Shown here: piece by piece, positions 8,160 through 17,493 of the stretch
Layout: each line of letters starts with the position of its first letter
Numbering within the stretch: position 1 is the stretch's first letter
Source: Deltaproteobacteria bacterium
Lineage (GTDB): Bacteria > Myxococcota_A > UBA796 > SXON01
Assembly (NCBI GenBank): GCA_947445035.1
Contig: CANFCK010000007.1
Location: 1 to 64,000 of the forward strand
DNA: 64,000 nucleotides
Reading direction: 5' to 3'
Notes under the pieces: model-generated
Database searches by the model: none
What the model was told of the DNA's origin: nothing
Seen by the model: only the letters and a program-made list of their open reading frames with translations
Program-made: the position numbers and the translations under genes

Positions 8160-8810
8160 AGAGGCGCCTCCACCCGAAACTCGATTCGTCGAAGCTGGTC
8201 CTTTACCGGTACGACCTCGCTGGCCTGCCCATCAAAGATGGCGGTCGGGCGTATTGCCAGCCAGGTCCTCGATCCGTCCGGTCCGTTGCAGCGCATAGGT
8301 CCCTACGATCCAGCCGGCATCGGCAAAGAAGCGCAGCGCTCGCTCTCCGTCGACCATCTCGAAGCGTCCCGGGATTGTGGTGCCAGCTGCATCGACCACC
8401 TCGAAGGCGTCGACAGCGGTAGCCCGGTCCAGTGGCTCGCCGAACTCGACGACCAAGGCTTCGCCCGCAGTCGTGGGAGGGCCGATCATCCAGGTCTCGG
8501 GCCTGGGCCGCTCGCGGTCTGCCGCTCCAACGGTGAAGCGCTTGATCACCACGGGCGCAAGGGCGCCGCCGCTCGCGCTCTGCATGCCCGAAGCGACTCT
8601 GATCTCGTAGCTCCGGCCCGCGGTGAGCGCCGGCCCCAAACCGTCGGCGAAGGGAAGGTCGGTCTTGACGCGTCCAAGGTGGAGCAGGAGCGTCACCGCC
8701 AGATATTCAAGGTTCCACAAGGGCTGATTGCGAAACGCAACCGGCACCACCTCACCGGTGTCTGCATCGAACATCTCGAAATACTTCATCTCGTCGCGAC
8801 CAGAATCCAT
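8156..8810 (-). pseudogene. Broken Ig-like lipoprotein remnant with a +1 frameshift
   Basis: The main frame runs from an ATG at 8810 with a GGAG site, through FADGLGPALTAGRSYEIRVA and GEALVVEFGEPLDRA, to RIEDLAGNTP. This pattern belongs to a widespread secreted family with an Ig-like domain. The frame then meets a stop at 8232. If one G near 8246 is ignored, translation continues GNTPTAIFDGQASEVVPV and ends RIEFRVEAP at 8156, a natural-looking C-terminus. The N-terminus also looks cut: family members carry a signal and about 80-100 residues before MDSGRDEMKYF. It is either a decayed gene or a 5'-truncated one with a sequencing indel. Confidence 0.6.
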
Positions 8811-8854
8811 CGACTCCGCTGAGCATGTAAAGCGTTCGCCTAATGACTTACCCC

Positions 8855-8883
8855 TTGTCTGTTCAAGTACCTGAACATATACA
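8855..8883 (+). promoter_or_regulatory. SOS-type promoter with palindromic operator in the spacer
   Basis: TTGTCT (8855-8860) and TATACA (8878-8883) are separated by 17 bp. The spacer together with one flanking base contains the palindrome TGTTCA-agtacc-TGAACA (8860-8877). Transcription would begin near 8890, the first base of the imuA GTG, which has no ribosome-binding site, so a leaderless mRNA is predicted. Position and gene content point to LexA control, although the lineage-specific LexA box was not independently known to me. Confidence 0.6.
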
Positions 8884-8889
8884 CAGGTC

Positions 8890-9510
8890 GTGCCGCCCCT
8901 GTCCGCCGCCCAACGCCCTGCCGTGCTCGCCGAGCTGCGGGCGCGTATTGCCGCGCCCAGGGTGCTCTTTGGGCGACTTCCCGCCGGGGTCGCCGCGGTA
9001 GACGCCTGGCTCGGAGGTTGGCCGGCGCCGGGTATCAGCGAGATTGTGGGGGCGCCGGGTAGCGGTCGGCTGGGGCTGCTCCTGCCCGCGTTGGCAGCGC
9101 TCACGCGGCGGGGGCGCCCGGTGCTGGTGGTCGACGCGATGGAGGAGGTGTACCCCCCCGGCTGGGTTGGGCCGGGGGGCGGCGTCGATCTCACGCAGTT
9201 GTGGATGGTGCGGCCGGGCCTCGATCGTGCCGCGTGGGTGGCTGAACAGGCGGCGGCGGCGGGCTCGGTGGACGCGGTGGTGCTGCTCGACGCGCCGCGG
9301 TTGGGCAGGTCCGCGGTCAGGCTGGGGCGCGCCTGTGAGCGCGGTGGCTGCTCGCTGTTTGTGGTCGCCGAAGCGTCCGAGGCTGAGCTGCCCGCGGCCC
9401 TGCGGCTGGTCGTGCATGGCACCGAGCGCGGCCGGCTCAAGGTGGTGTGCACGCGCAGTCGGGATGGCCGGCAGGTGGGTGAGCGGCGGTTGGCAATGGG
9501 GGTCGGGTAG
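8890..9510 (+). CDS. imuA: ImuA, SOS mutasome RecA-like protein
   Basis: 206 residues, GTG start immediately behind the SOS-type promoter. It has the RecA/SulA-like ImuA layout: an opening helix, LPAGVAAVDAWLGGWPAPGISEIVGAPGSGRLGLL with a degenerate P-loop (about 52-60), then PVLVVDAMEEVYPPG and DAVVLLDAPRLGRSAVRLGRAC. In other bacteria ImuA partners ImuB and DnaE2 in damage-induced translesion synthesis. The stop directly abuts the next start (9510/9511), consistent with translational coupling to the fused imuB-dnaE2 gene. Confidence 0.85.
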   Translation: MPPLSAAQRPAVLAELRARIAAPRVLFGRLPAGVAAVDAWLGGWPAPGISEIVGAPGSGRLGLLLPALAALTRRGRPVLVVDAMEEVYPPGWVGPGGGVDLTQLWMVRPGLDRAAWVAEQAAAAGSVDAVVLLDAPRLGRSAVRLGRACERGGCSLFVVAEASEAELPAALRLVVHGTERGRLKVVCTRSRDGRQVGERRLAMGVG

Positions 9511-12500
9511 GTGCTCGCCATCCACCTTCCGGCCTTCCGCCTCGAGCGTTGCGGCTACGATCCACTCGAAGCGGTCGTGCTGGTCGAGTTCGAAAAGAGC
9601 GCCGACCGCGTCCAAGCCTGCACCCCTCCGGTCGCACGGGCGGGCGTGCGTCCGGGCATGACGCTGTCCGAAGCGCGCGCCCTCTGCCCCGAGCTCCGAG
9701 CAGAACGGCGGGCGGCAGTGGGCGAACGCAGCGATCTGGAGTCGCTCCGTGATGCACTTCTGCGCTACTCCCCAGCGGTCTCCGCGATCCTGCCGGATGG
9801 CCTTTTCCTCGACGTCTCTGCCGCGCTGGTGGCCGAGGTGCGGCGCTGGCTCGAAAGCCTGGGGCACGCGGTGCGGATGGTGTGGGGGCCCGAGCCCTGG
9901 GCAGCGCTGGTTCTGGCGCGCCACAGCCCCAAGGACCTCGTTCTGCCCGACGCCCTGGCCGTTGCGCGGGCGCTGGCGCCGCTGTCGGTCAGCGCGCTCG
10001 GACTCGATGCGGACGTGCTGGACTCGTTGGCGGGGGCGGGCGTACGCACCGTCGGCCAGTACGCCAGCCTCCCCGCGGCGGCGCTGGCGGGGCGCTACGG
10101 TCCCGAGGCGCTCCGGCTCTGGCAGATCGCGCGGGGTCAGGCCAGCGTGGGGGACACCGCCGCCGGCCTCGGGAATCGTGCGGCCGCCGCCATGGCCAAG
10201 GGCGCCTCGGCCCGGGCGCGGGCGGTGGACAAAGGACAGGCCGCGATCCCGGCCACCCCCCGCGAAGACCCGGTGTGGACGACCGAGCTGGACGACGGCG
10301 TCGTGGACCTCGAAGCGGTGCTCTTCGTACTACACGGCCTGTGTCGCGACGCTGCTGCCGATCTGGCGCGGACGGGCCTGGCGGCGGCACGGCTGCAGGT
10401 TCGTTTGCGCCTGGAAGAGGGCGAAATGGTGCTGTCGGTGCGCACGGGGCAGCTCGTCCGTGGGGCCGACCGCCTGTTCACCCAACTTCGTGCCCGACTG
10501 GACCGGCTGCAGCTCACCGCGCCGGTCACGGCGCTGAGCCTGTCGTTCTTGGAGACCGCTCCCTGGCGCGCCCCGCAATCGGGACTCTTCGACAAGTCCA
10601 ACGCGCCGGAACCCCTGCCCGAGCTTCTGGCGCGCTTCCAGGACGCCTTGGGTGTCCACGCGGTCTTTCGTCCCGCCCTGGCCGATGCCTGGCGGCCGGA
10701 GGTGGGCTGGGTTCCCGTCGCCCCCGGTGCCGAGCCCCCCACGCCACTCACGCCGAAGAAAGCGGACATCGCCCTGACGCACGAGCCCGACGCCACCCGA
10801 TGGTCGGGCCACTATCCGGGCGGCAAGGTCCCCAAGGACGTGCCGGTGCCCGCGAATCGGGCGCGGCCAGCACTTCTGCTGCCGGCCCCTCGCCCGGTTC
10901 GGGTGGCCGTGGGTCCTTCGGGTCGGCCACGCGCCCTGCTCCTGGACCGCGACACGGTGGCCATCGGTGATCTCGTCGGTCCCGAGCGGCTTTCGGGCGA
11001 ATGGTGGAAAGCGCGCAGCGGCTACACCCGCGACTACTGGGCGGCGTCCTTGGCCGACGGGCGCCGGGCATGGTTGTACTGCGAACGCACCACGTCGGGA
11101 GGCATGGATATCCAACGCTGGTTTCTACACGGCTGGCTGGATGCTGGGGGCGAACCGGAGTCGGTGGTGGTCGCCGAACCGACGGAACCGGCGCCCACGC
11201 ACTTCCCCTCACGACCGACCGGCGTCGTGCTGGCCTTTCCGGGCGCAACCCCACCGGCCGCGCTCCAACCGGCCGACAACGAGCGCACGGCTCCGACTCC
11301 AGTCCCAGGACGGCGCTCCGGCGGCCTTCCGCAGTACGCCGAACTGTGTGCACGATCGAACTACTCTTTCTCGGAGGGGGCGTCTTCCCCGGAAGATCTC
11401 TACGATCGGGCGGAGGCGCTGGGGCTCGGAGCGCTGGCGCTCACCGATCGGGATGGGGTGTACGGTGCGGTGCGCGGCCATCGGCACGCGAAAGCACGCG
11501 CCATGCCGCTACTACATGGCGCTCTGCTCACCGTAAGCGGGGGGCGAGGCGCGCCAGGGGCCAGCCTGGTGGCGCTGGTGCAGGACCTGCGCGGGTGGGG
11601 CAGCCTGTGTCGCCTGCTCAGCGCCGAACGCATTCCGGCGGGGGCCGCCCGCACCGCGTCCGCGGGCCTCAGGGGCGCGGACCTGGACCAGTTTTCGATC
11701 GGGGTGCCCCGCGATCCGCGCCACGCCGACCTCCTGGAGGCCGATCCCGCCGCCATCGCCGCGCGCCGCCACCTCGGCAAGGGCTGGCCGGCGCTCCCGC
11801 TCGACGCGCTCTTGGCCGACCACGAAGGACTGGTGCTCATCGCGCGGGAAGGGTGGTCGGGCGGCGCACTCGACACCCTGCGCGATGCGGTCGGGGACCG
11901 GCTCTACCGCGGCGTCTCCCGTCGGTTCGATCCGGGGGAAGAGGCGCGGATCGACGCGCTGGTTGGCGGCCCCCTCCCCTGCGTCGCGATCGGCGATGTG
12001 CTCATGCACGATCCGGCACGCAAGCCGCTGCAGGATGCGCTCACCTGCATCCGCCTGGGGCTCACGCTGGATCAGGCCGGGCGGCGGTTGCAGCCCAACG
12101 CTGAACGGGCGCTCCACAGCCCGGCCGAGATGGCGCGGCGCTTTGCGCGATGGCCCCATCTGCTCGATCGCACCATGGAGATCGCCGGCCGCTGCAACTT
12201 CTCCCTGCGCGAGCTCACCTACACCTACCCGCGCGAAGTCGTCCCCGATGGCTACGGGCCGATGGCCTGGCTGCGCGAGCTGGTCCGCCGTGGACTCATC
12301 CAACGCTACAGCGACCACGTGCCGGAGGGCGTGGCACGGCAGGTAGAGTACGAGCTCGGCGTGATCGAGCGTCTCAACTTTCCCGCCTACTTCCTAACGG
12401 TTCACGATCTCGTCCGCTTCGCGCGCCGCCGCGGGATTCTTTGTCAGGGCCGCGGCAGCGCCGCCAACTCGGCGGTGTGCTTCGCGCTGACCATCACCAG

Positions 12501-14574
12501 CGTCGATCCCGCCCATTCTTCCCTGCTCTTTGAGCGTTTCATCTCCGAAGAACGCGGCGAACCGCCCGACATCGACGTGGACTTCGAACACGAACGCCGG
12601 GAGGAGGTGATCCAGTACTGCTACGAAAAGTACGGCCGCGAACGTGCGGCGTTGGTCAACGAGATCATCAGCTATCGGGGACGCTCCGCGGTGCGCGACG
12701 TCGGCAAGGCGGTGGGCCTGGGCCTCGACCAGGTGGACCGCCTGTGCGGCCTGCTCGACTCGTGGGGGCAGCTCAAAGAAGGCAACGAGGTCTTGGTAGA
12801 AGCCGGCCTCGACCCCACGGACGAACGCGTTGGCCTCACGATGAGGTTGGGGCGTGAGATCCAGGGCTTCCCCCGGCACACCTCGATCCACGTCGGCGGT
12901 TTTGTGATCAGCGATGGCCCGCTCGTGGACCGCGCGCCGATCGAACCCGCCACCATGCCCGGCCGAACCGTCATCCAATGGGACAAAGACGACATCGACG
13001 AGCTGGGGTTTGTGAAGGTCGACTGCCTCGCGCTGGGGATGCTCACCGCCATCCGCCGCTGCTTCGATCTCATGCGGGCCTGGCACGGCGTCCACCACGA
13101 CCTTTCCACCGTCCCGCGCGAGGACCCCGCGGTGTACGAAATGCTCGGGGAGGCCGACAGCATCGGTGTCTTCCAGGTGGAAAGCCGCGCCCAGCAGGGC
13201 ATGCTCCCCCGCCTGAAGCCCGCTTGCTTCTACGACCTGGTCATCGAGGTTTCGCTGGTGCGCCCCGGCCCCATCCAGGGCGGCATGGTGCACCCCTACT
13301 TACGACGACGCCAGGGGCTCGAACCGGTGGAGTACGCCGATCCCCGGCTGATCCCCATCCTGGAACGCACGCTTGGAATCCCCATCTTCCAGGAGCAGGT
13401 CATGGCCATGGCCGTGGCTGTGGGCGGTTTTACGCCCGGGGAGGCCGATGGGCTGCGGCGGGCGATGGGGGCGTGGCGCAAACGTGGCGGCCTCGGGGAG
13501 ATCACGGAGCGGCTGATGAAGGGGCTGCTCGAGAACGGCCTGTCACCTGAGTACGCCGACCGAGTGTGCAAGCAGATCCAGGGTTTTGCCGAGTACGGCT
13601 TCCCCGAATCGCACGCCGCCAGCTTCGCCCATCTGGTGTATGTCTCGTCCTGGCAGCGCTGCTTCTACCCAGCCGCGTTCACCGCCGCGCTCATCAACAG
13701 CCAGCCCATGGGTTTTTACGCGCCCCGAACGTTGGTTGCCGACATCGAACGCCACGGGGTCGACGTCCGGCCGGTTTCGGTGATGTGCTCTGATTGGGAC
13801 TGCACCCTCGAAGCGGGTCACGACGGCCCGGCGCTGCGCCTGGGGCTGCGCCTCATCAAAGGCATCGGCGAAGAAGAGGGCCGGCGGATCGAGGCGGCGC
13901 GGCGGCGGCTGCCATTTGTAGACCTGCCCGATCTCGCCAAGCGCAGCGGCGTCGATCGGGGCACCCTCCGTGCACTCGCACACGCCGATGCGATGCGTGA
14001 TCTGCCCGCTCCCAGCGTGCTCACAGCGGCGGCTGTCGTCGGGACTGGCGCCGCGCCCACCCCCCGGCGTGAGGCGTCGTTCGCGGTGGACGGGCTGTGG
14101 CCGGGCATGTTCGCCGCGCTCACCCGCGCCGACGAAGCCGTGGTGCTCCCGACGGCGTCCGCGGCCGAAGAGATGCAGGCCGACTACGCCACCGTGGGCC
14201 TGACACCGGGCGCCCATCCGGTGGGGCTGGTCCGGGACAGGCTGACGCGGGAGGGGGTGATCCCCCTGTCCCGACTGGTGGACCTACCCAACGACACGCC
14301 GGTGGTGATCGCTGGGCTGGTGGGAGTGCGCCAGCGCCCTGACACCGCTTCGGGGGTGATCTTCCTGATGATCGAGGATGAAACAGGCACGACCAATGTG
14401 GTGGTGTGGCCGAGGCTGTACCAGCGGCAGCGGCGGGTAATTCGGACCGAGCGCCTTTTGCGCATCCGGGGGGTCTTGCAGCGGATGGATGGGGCAATCA
14501 GCATCGTGGCCAAGCACGTACGCCCGTTGGACATCGGGACGGAGCTGCGCGCGCCAAGTCGCGACTTTCACTGA
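9511..14574 (+). CDS. ImuB-DnaE2 fusion: translesion polymerase with built-in clamp adaptor
   Basis: A single uninterrupted frame of 1687 residues. Residues 1 to about 560 are ImuB: a Y-family fold whose catalytic acids are absent (IHLPAFRLE and DGLFLDVSAAL replace the DxD and SxDE sites), a beta-clamp motif QSGLF (356-360), and the usual C-terminal RRAWLYCER...RWFLHGW. A Pro/Ala-rich linker follows. DnaE2 begins at about 608 (QYAELCARSNYSF), with a PHP domain lacking its metal-binding His residues, the polymerase active site PDIDVDF (1019-1025), FVKVDCLALGML, and a C-terminal OB fold (VVIAGLVGVRQRP). Normally these are two proteins. The frame is open throughout, and codon use looks even by eye. 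Confidence 0.93.
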   Translation: MLAIHLPAFRLERCGYDPLEAVVLVEFEKSADRVQACTPPVARAGVRPGMTLSEARALCPELRAERRAAVGERSDLESLRDALLRYSPAVSAILPDGLFLDVSAALVAEVRRWLESLGHAVRMVWGPEPWAALVLARHSPKDLVLPDALAVARALAPLSVSALGLDADVLDSLAGAGVRTVGQYASLPAAALAGRYGPEALRLWQIARGQASVGDTAAGLGNRAAAAMAKGASARARAVDKGQAAIPATPREDPVWTTELDDGVVDLEAVLFVLHGLCRDAAADLARTGLAAARLQVRLRLEEGEMVLSVRTGQLVRGADRLFTQLRARLDRLQLTAPVTALSLSFLETAPWRAPQSGLFDKSNAPEPLPELLARFQDALGVHAVFRPALADAWRPEVGWVPVAPGAEPPTPLTPKKADIALTHEPDATRWSGHYPGGKVPKDVPVPANRARPALLLPAPRPVRVAVGPSGRPRALLLDRDTVAIGDLVGPERLSGEWWKARSGYTRDYWAASLADGRRAWLYCERTTSGGMDIQRWFLHGWLDAGGEPESVVVAEPTEPAPTHFPSRPTGVVLAFPGATPPAALQPADNERTAPTPVPGRRSGGLPQYAELCARSNYSFSEGASSPEDLYDRAEALGLGALALTDRDGVYGAVRGHRHAKARAMPLLHGALLTVSGGRGAPGASLVALVQDLRGWGSLCRLLSAERIPAGAARTASAGLRGADLDQFSIGVPRDPRHADLLEADPAAIAARRHLGKGWPALPLDALLADHEGLVLIAREGWSGGALDTLRDAVGDRLYRGVSRRFDPGEEARIDALVGGPLPCVAIGDVLMHDPARKPLQDALTCIRLGLTLDQAGRRLQPNAERALHSPAEMARRFARWPHLLDRTMEIAGRCNFSLRELTYTYPREVVPDGYGPMAWLRELVRRGLIQRYSDHVPEGVARQVEYELGVIERLNFPAYFLTVHDLVRFARRRGILCQGRGSAANSAVCFALTITSVDPAHSSLLFERFISEERGEPPDIDVDFEHERREEVIQYCYEKYGRERAALVNEIISYRGRSAVRDVGKAVGLGLDQVDRLCGLLDSWGQLKEGNEVLVEAGLDPTDERVGLTMRLGREIQGFPRHTSIHVGGFVISDGPLVDRAPIEPATMPGRTVIQWDKDDIDELGFVKVDCLALGMLTAIRRCFDLMRAWHGVHHDLSTVPREDPAVYEMLGEADSIGVFQVESRAQQGMLPRLKPACFYDLVIEVSLVRPGPIQGGMVHPYLRRRQGLEPVEYADPRLIPILERTLGIPIFQEQVMAMAVAVGGFTPGEADGLRRAMGAWRKRGGLGEITERLMKGLLENGLSPEYADRVCKQIQGFAEYGFPESHAASFAHLVYVSSWQRCFYPAAFTAALINSQPMGFYAPRTLVADIERHGVDVRPVSVMCSDWDCTLEAGHDGPALRLGLRLIKGIGEEEGRRIEAARRRLPFVDLPDLAKRSGVDRGTLRALAHADAMRDLPAPSVLTAAAVVGTGAAPTPRREASFAVDGLWPGMFAALTRADEAVVLPTASAAEEMQADYATVGLTPGAHPVGLVRDRLTREGVIPLSRLVDLPNDTPVVIAGLVGVRQRPDTASGVIFLMIEDETGTTNVVVWPRLYQRQRRVIRTERLLRIRGVLQRMDGAISIVAKHVRPLDIGTELRAPSRDFH

Positions 14575-14655
14575 CGCGTTCGTTCGTCCCGCTTTGCCAC
14601 GACCCTCGCGCTGCGGACTACCCGCGCGGCCCGCCGCGTTAGGGCCCAGGCACTC

Positions 14656-16266
14656 ATGCTCGCCTTCCTAAACGCCTGCAGCACCAGCCCCGAAGCCCCC
14701 GTGGCCGCCGTCGTGGAGGTCGTGGCACCGACGGCCCCGGTCGAAGCCCCACTCCCGGCAGATCTGTCCGTCGGCGTGGGGGAGGTTCGGACCCCGCCCG
14801 AGCTGTTGCGGGCGTCTGAGCGTGTGGACCGGGTCCCTCCCCGCCACCTGGAGCTGAGGGTCGACTTCGCCGGCGGTGACTTTGTGGGCGTACGCGCCGA
14901 ACTGGAACGGTGGGGCTTCACCGTCGAGGACGGGGATGGCAGCTCGCTGCGCCTTTTGGCACCGGCGGGGGACCGTTGGGCCGAACGGTTGGAGCCCCTG
15001 CCCTCGATCGCCCGGGTGCACGAGACGCTCACCCAGGACAAGCTCGACGACGGCGCGGTGCGGGCGGGAAGCGCGAAGTTCGGCCACGTGGGGTACACAT
15101 GGTCGCTCAAAGACGGGGTGCTCGCCGAGGCGCTGGTGGGCGCACCGCTCCCCGCGAAAGTGGAGCTTCCCCGCACGGTTCCTGTCTCGGTTGTCCGCTG
15201 CCTCGCCCCGATCCGGACCGCGATGCTTGACGGGGAAACCGCGGGGCCCGGGTGGGAACGCGCACTCGTGAACGAGCCGAGCAGCTGGGCTATCGTCGTG
15301 GACCACTTCGGCGCTTGCGACGCGACCGGGTGGTTCGTGGCCCGGGCCGACGCAAAGTCGGACACCCTGACGATCGGTGGCAAAGCGGTCAAAGACCTGG
15401 ACGATGCGACCCTGTTCGCGTCGGCCACCAAGTACCTCACGACCGAACGCGCCCAATCCGACGAAGGCGCGGCGGCGGCGGTGGACATCCTCCGCCGCGG
15501 CGACAACCAGCAGCTCGCTGCCGCGATCGACGCGATCGCAGCGGGGCCGCAGCAAGAACGCCTGCTGCTCGCGCTCGCCGACCGTGACGAAGCCGCCGCC
15601 CTGGCCCTCGCAGCCAAGAGCACCTCGGCCACCGCACGGGGTTGGGCGGCGGGAGTCGACGCGACCGCCCGGCTCTCGGTGCTCGCCGACCCTGGGGCGA
15701 CAGCCGACTCCTTGCTCCTCGCGATGAGCGCGTGGCGCCCCGGAACCACCGATGGCTCGACCGTCGACCGGCTCAAGCAGCACAAGGACGTCCGCGTACG
15801 GATGCGCGCCACCGACCTGGCGCTCGATGCCTCACAGCCAGCGTGTATCGCCCGCGCCCCCTCCGCCAAGAAGGCGACGCTGGAGGAGGCGAAGGCGCTG
15901 TACCTCGAGTGCCCCCAGCAACCGGTGCGCCTCCAGGCTTTCTCCCGGCTGGTGCAGCTCGACAAGGCCGTCGCGACCGAGCTCGTCACCGCGACGCTCC
16001 GCGCGCCAGAGTCCGTGCGCATCGGCATCAATGCCGTCCGGGCAGTCAGCGCGCTCGATCGGGGCGACCTGCTTGAACAGACGGTCGGCGACATGACCCT
16101 GGATCGGGATGTCCGCGCCGAGGCGCTTCGGACGCTCCAACGCGGGGGGCGTTCGCCCAATGCGGTAGCGCTCGCCGAAAAGCACGGCGCCTTCCTCGGG
16201 GTGCGGCCGGGCGAGACGCCTGCGGTCGTCGACGGGGGAGGCAAGAAGGGTCGGGGCAACAAGTGA
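14656..16266 (+). CDS. Large lipoprotein of unknown function with helical repeats
   Basis: 536 residues, beginning MLAFLNACSTS. The lipobox-like LNAC comes very early, so the signal is short; the frame stays open upstream to 14575 but offers no ATG, GTG or TTG. The N-terminal third is mixed alpha/beta. From about residue 270 it is Ala-rich and helical, with spacing resembling HEAT repeats (AAALALAAKSTSATARGWAA; VRIGINAVRAVSALDRGDLLEQ; VRAEALRTLQRGG). It ends in a basic Gly/Lys tail. No family was recognised. The next gene's GTG overlaps its stop, so the two are co-translated. Confidence 0.7.
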   Translation: MLAFLNACSTSPEAPVAAVVEVVAPTAPVEAPLPADLSVGVGEVRTPPELLRASERVDRVPPRHLELRVDFAGGDFVGVRAELERWGFTVEDGDGSSLRLLAPAGDRWAERLEPLPSIARVHETLTQDKLDDGAVRAGSAKFGHVGYTWSLKDGVLAEALVGAPLPAKVELPRTVPVSVVRCLAPIRTAMLDGETAGPGWERALVNEPSSWAIVVDHFGACDATGWFVARADAKSDTLTIGGKAVKDLDDATLFASATKYLTTERAQSDEGAAAAVDILRRGDNQQLAAAIDAIAAGPQQERLLLALADRDEAAALALAAKSTSATARGWAAGVDATARLSVLADPGATADSLLLAMSAWRPGTTDGSTVDRLKQHKDVRVRMRATDLALDASQPACIARAPSAKKATLEEAKALYLECPQQPVRLQAFSRLVQLDKAVATELVTATLRAPESVRIGINAVRAVSALDRGDLLEQTVGDMTLDRDVRAEALRTLQRGGRSPNAVALAEKHGAFLGVRPGETPAVVDGGGKKGRGNK

Positions 16267-17465
16267 GCTCGGCGACGGAGCCCTATTGGCTCGACGGCGA
16301 GGACAGGATGGCGCCGAGCCTTCAGGAAAGCACCGACGCCGACGTGGTGATTGTGGGCGCGGGCGTGTGCGGGGCGGCCGCGGCGCTGGCCCTGGCAGAA
16401 GCGGGCATCCGCACCGTATGGATTGAAGGCCGCGCGGTGAGCCAAGGGGCCAGCGGCCGAAACGCCGGCTTTGTGCTTCAGGGCACCGCCGAACGATACA
16501 GTCGCGCCGTCGCCATCATGGGGCGCGAACGGGCGAGGGCTGTCCATCAGGTCAGTCGCGACAACCACCGCGCGATGTCCTCGGCAATTGGCGAACTCCA
16601 GATTCCGTGCGGGTACCAGCGCCGAGGGTCGCTTCAGCTCGCTGGGAGCGTGCTCGAAGAGGCCGAGCTGCTCGAGTCGGCCGCACTGTTGCGTGAGGAT
16701 GGATTTTCCGCCGAGGTGCGTGAAGGACACCAACTCGACGCGGTCTACCGCAACGCGGGCTTCAACGTCGGCGTGCACATCGCGGACGACGGCGAGCTTG
16801 ACCCCGCCGCCTTCGTACGCGGGGTCGCGAAGGCGGCGGTCGCGCGAGGGGTGCGGCTATTCGAGGGTTCCCCGGTGCGGGAGTTGACGGCGTCCTCCCC
16901 CGGCGAGGCCTGGGTGCGCACCGACGGCGGCGAGGTGCATGCCCAGCTCGTCCTCCTGTGCACCAATGCCTACGTTGGGGAGTTAGTACCGTGGTTCGCC
17001 GACAAAGTAGACCCGGTGCGGGGGCAGATGTTGGCCACCGCGCCCGCACCGCCGCTGTTTTCATGCCCAGTGTACGCCGATCACGGCTTTGACTATTGGA
17101 GGCAAGACCCCGCCGGCCGGGTGGTGCTCGGCGGCTGGCGAAATCTCGACGTCGAAGGCGAAAAGGGCACCGCCGAGGTGCTGCACCCCGGCATTCAGGC
17201 GCGCATGGAGGAATTTCTTGCTCGTTTCGAGGGCATGCGCGGCGTGCCCGTGACCCACCGGTGGAGCGGCACGATGGGCTTTTCCCGTGACGGACTGCCC
17301 CTGGTGGGGCCGGTGCCAGGCCTGCCCGGGGCCCTGGCCGCCGTCGGGTTCACCGGGCACGGCTTCGGCTTCGCGTGGCAGTGCGGCAAGGCGCTAGTCG
17401 AGCTCCTGCTGGAGGGCCGAAGCGACGTCGCCGACCGATTCCCGACACGCCGGCTCGCGATGTAG
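16263..17465 (+). CDS. FAD-dependent amine/amino-acid oxidase (DAO family)
   Basis: 400 residues. The dinucleotide-binding fold VVIVGAGVCGAAAALALAEAGIRTVWIE sits at about 28-56 and is followed by QGASGRNAGFV, the signature after the first helix in glycine oxidase and gamma-glutamylputrescine oxidase relatives. The C-terminal FAD contact is VGFTGHGFGFAWQCGKALVELL. Enzymes of this family oxidise secondary or primary amines with O2. The GTG start overlaps the preceding stop by 4 bp. The substrate cannot be read from sequence. There is no signal peptide, so it is cytoplasmic. Confidence 0.88.
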   Translation: MSSATEPYWLDGEDRMAPSLQESTDADVVIVGAGVCGAAAALALAEAGIRTVWIEGRAVSQGASGRNAGFVLQGTAERYSRAVAIMGRERARAVHQVSRDNHRAMSSAIGELQIPCGYQRRGSLQLAGSVLEEAELLESAALLREDGFSAEVREGHQLDAVYRNAGFNVGVHIADDGELDPAAFVRGVAKAAVARGVRLFEGSPVRELTASSPGEAWVRTDGGEVHAQLVLLCTNAYVGELVPWFADKVDPVRGQMLATAPAPPLFSCPVYADHGFDYWRQDPAGRVVLGGWRNLDVEGEKGTAEVLHPGIQARMEEFLARFEGMRGVPVTHRWSGTMGFSRDGLPLVGPVPGLPGALAAVGFTGHGFGFAWQCGKALVELLLEGRSDVADRFPTRRLAM

Positions 17466-17493
17466 CTGGCCACTGGCGGCCTACCGTGGCAAG

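Noticed and set aside
12394..13293. Minus-strand open frame of 299 codons inside dnaE2
   Set aside because: Antisense to conserved polymerase motifs; no family resemblance.
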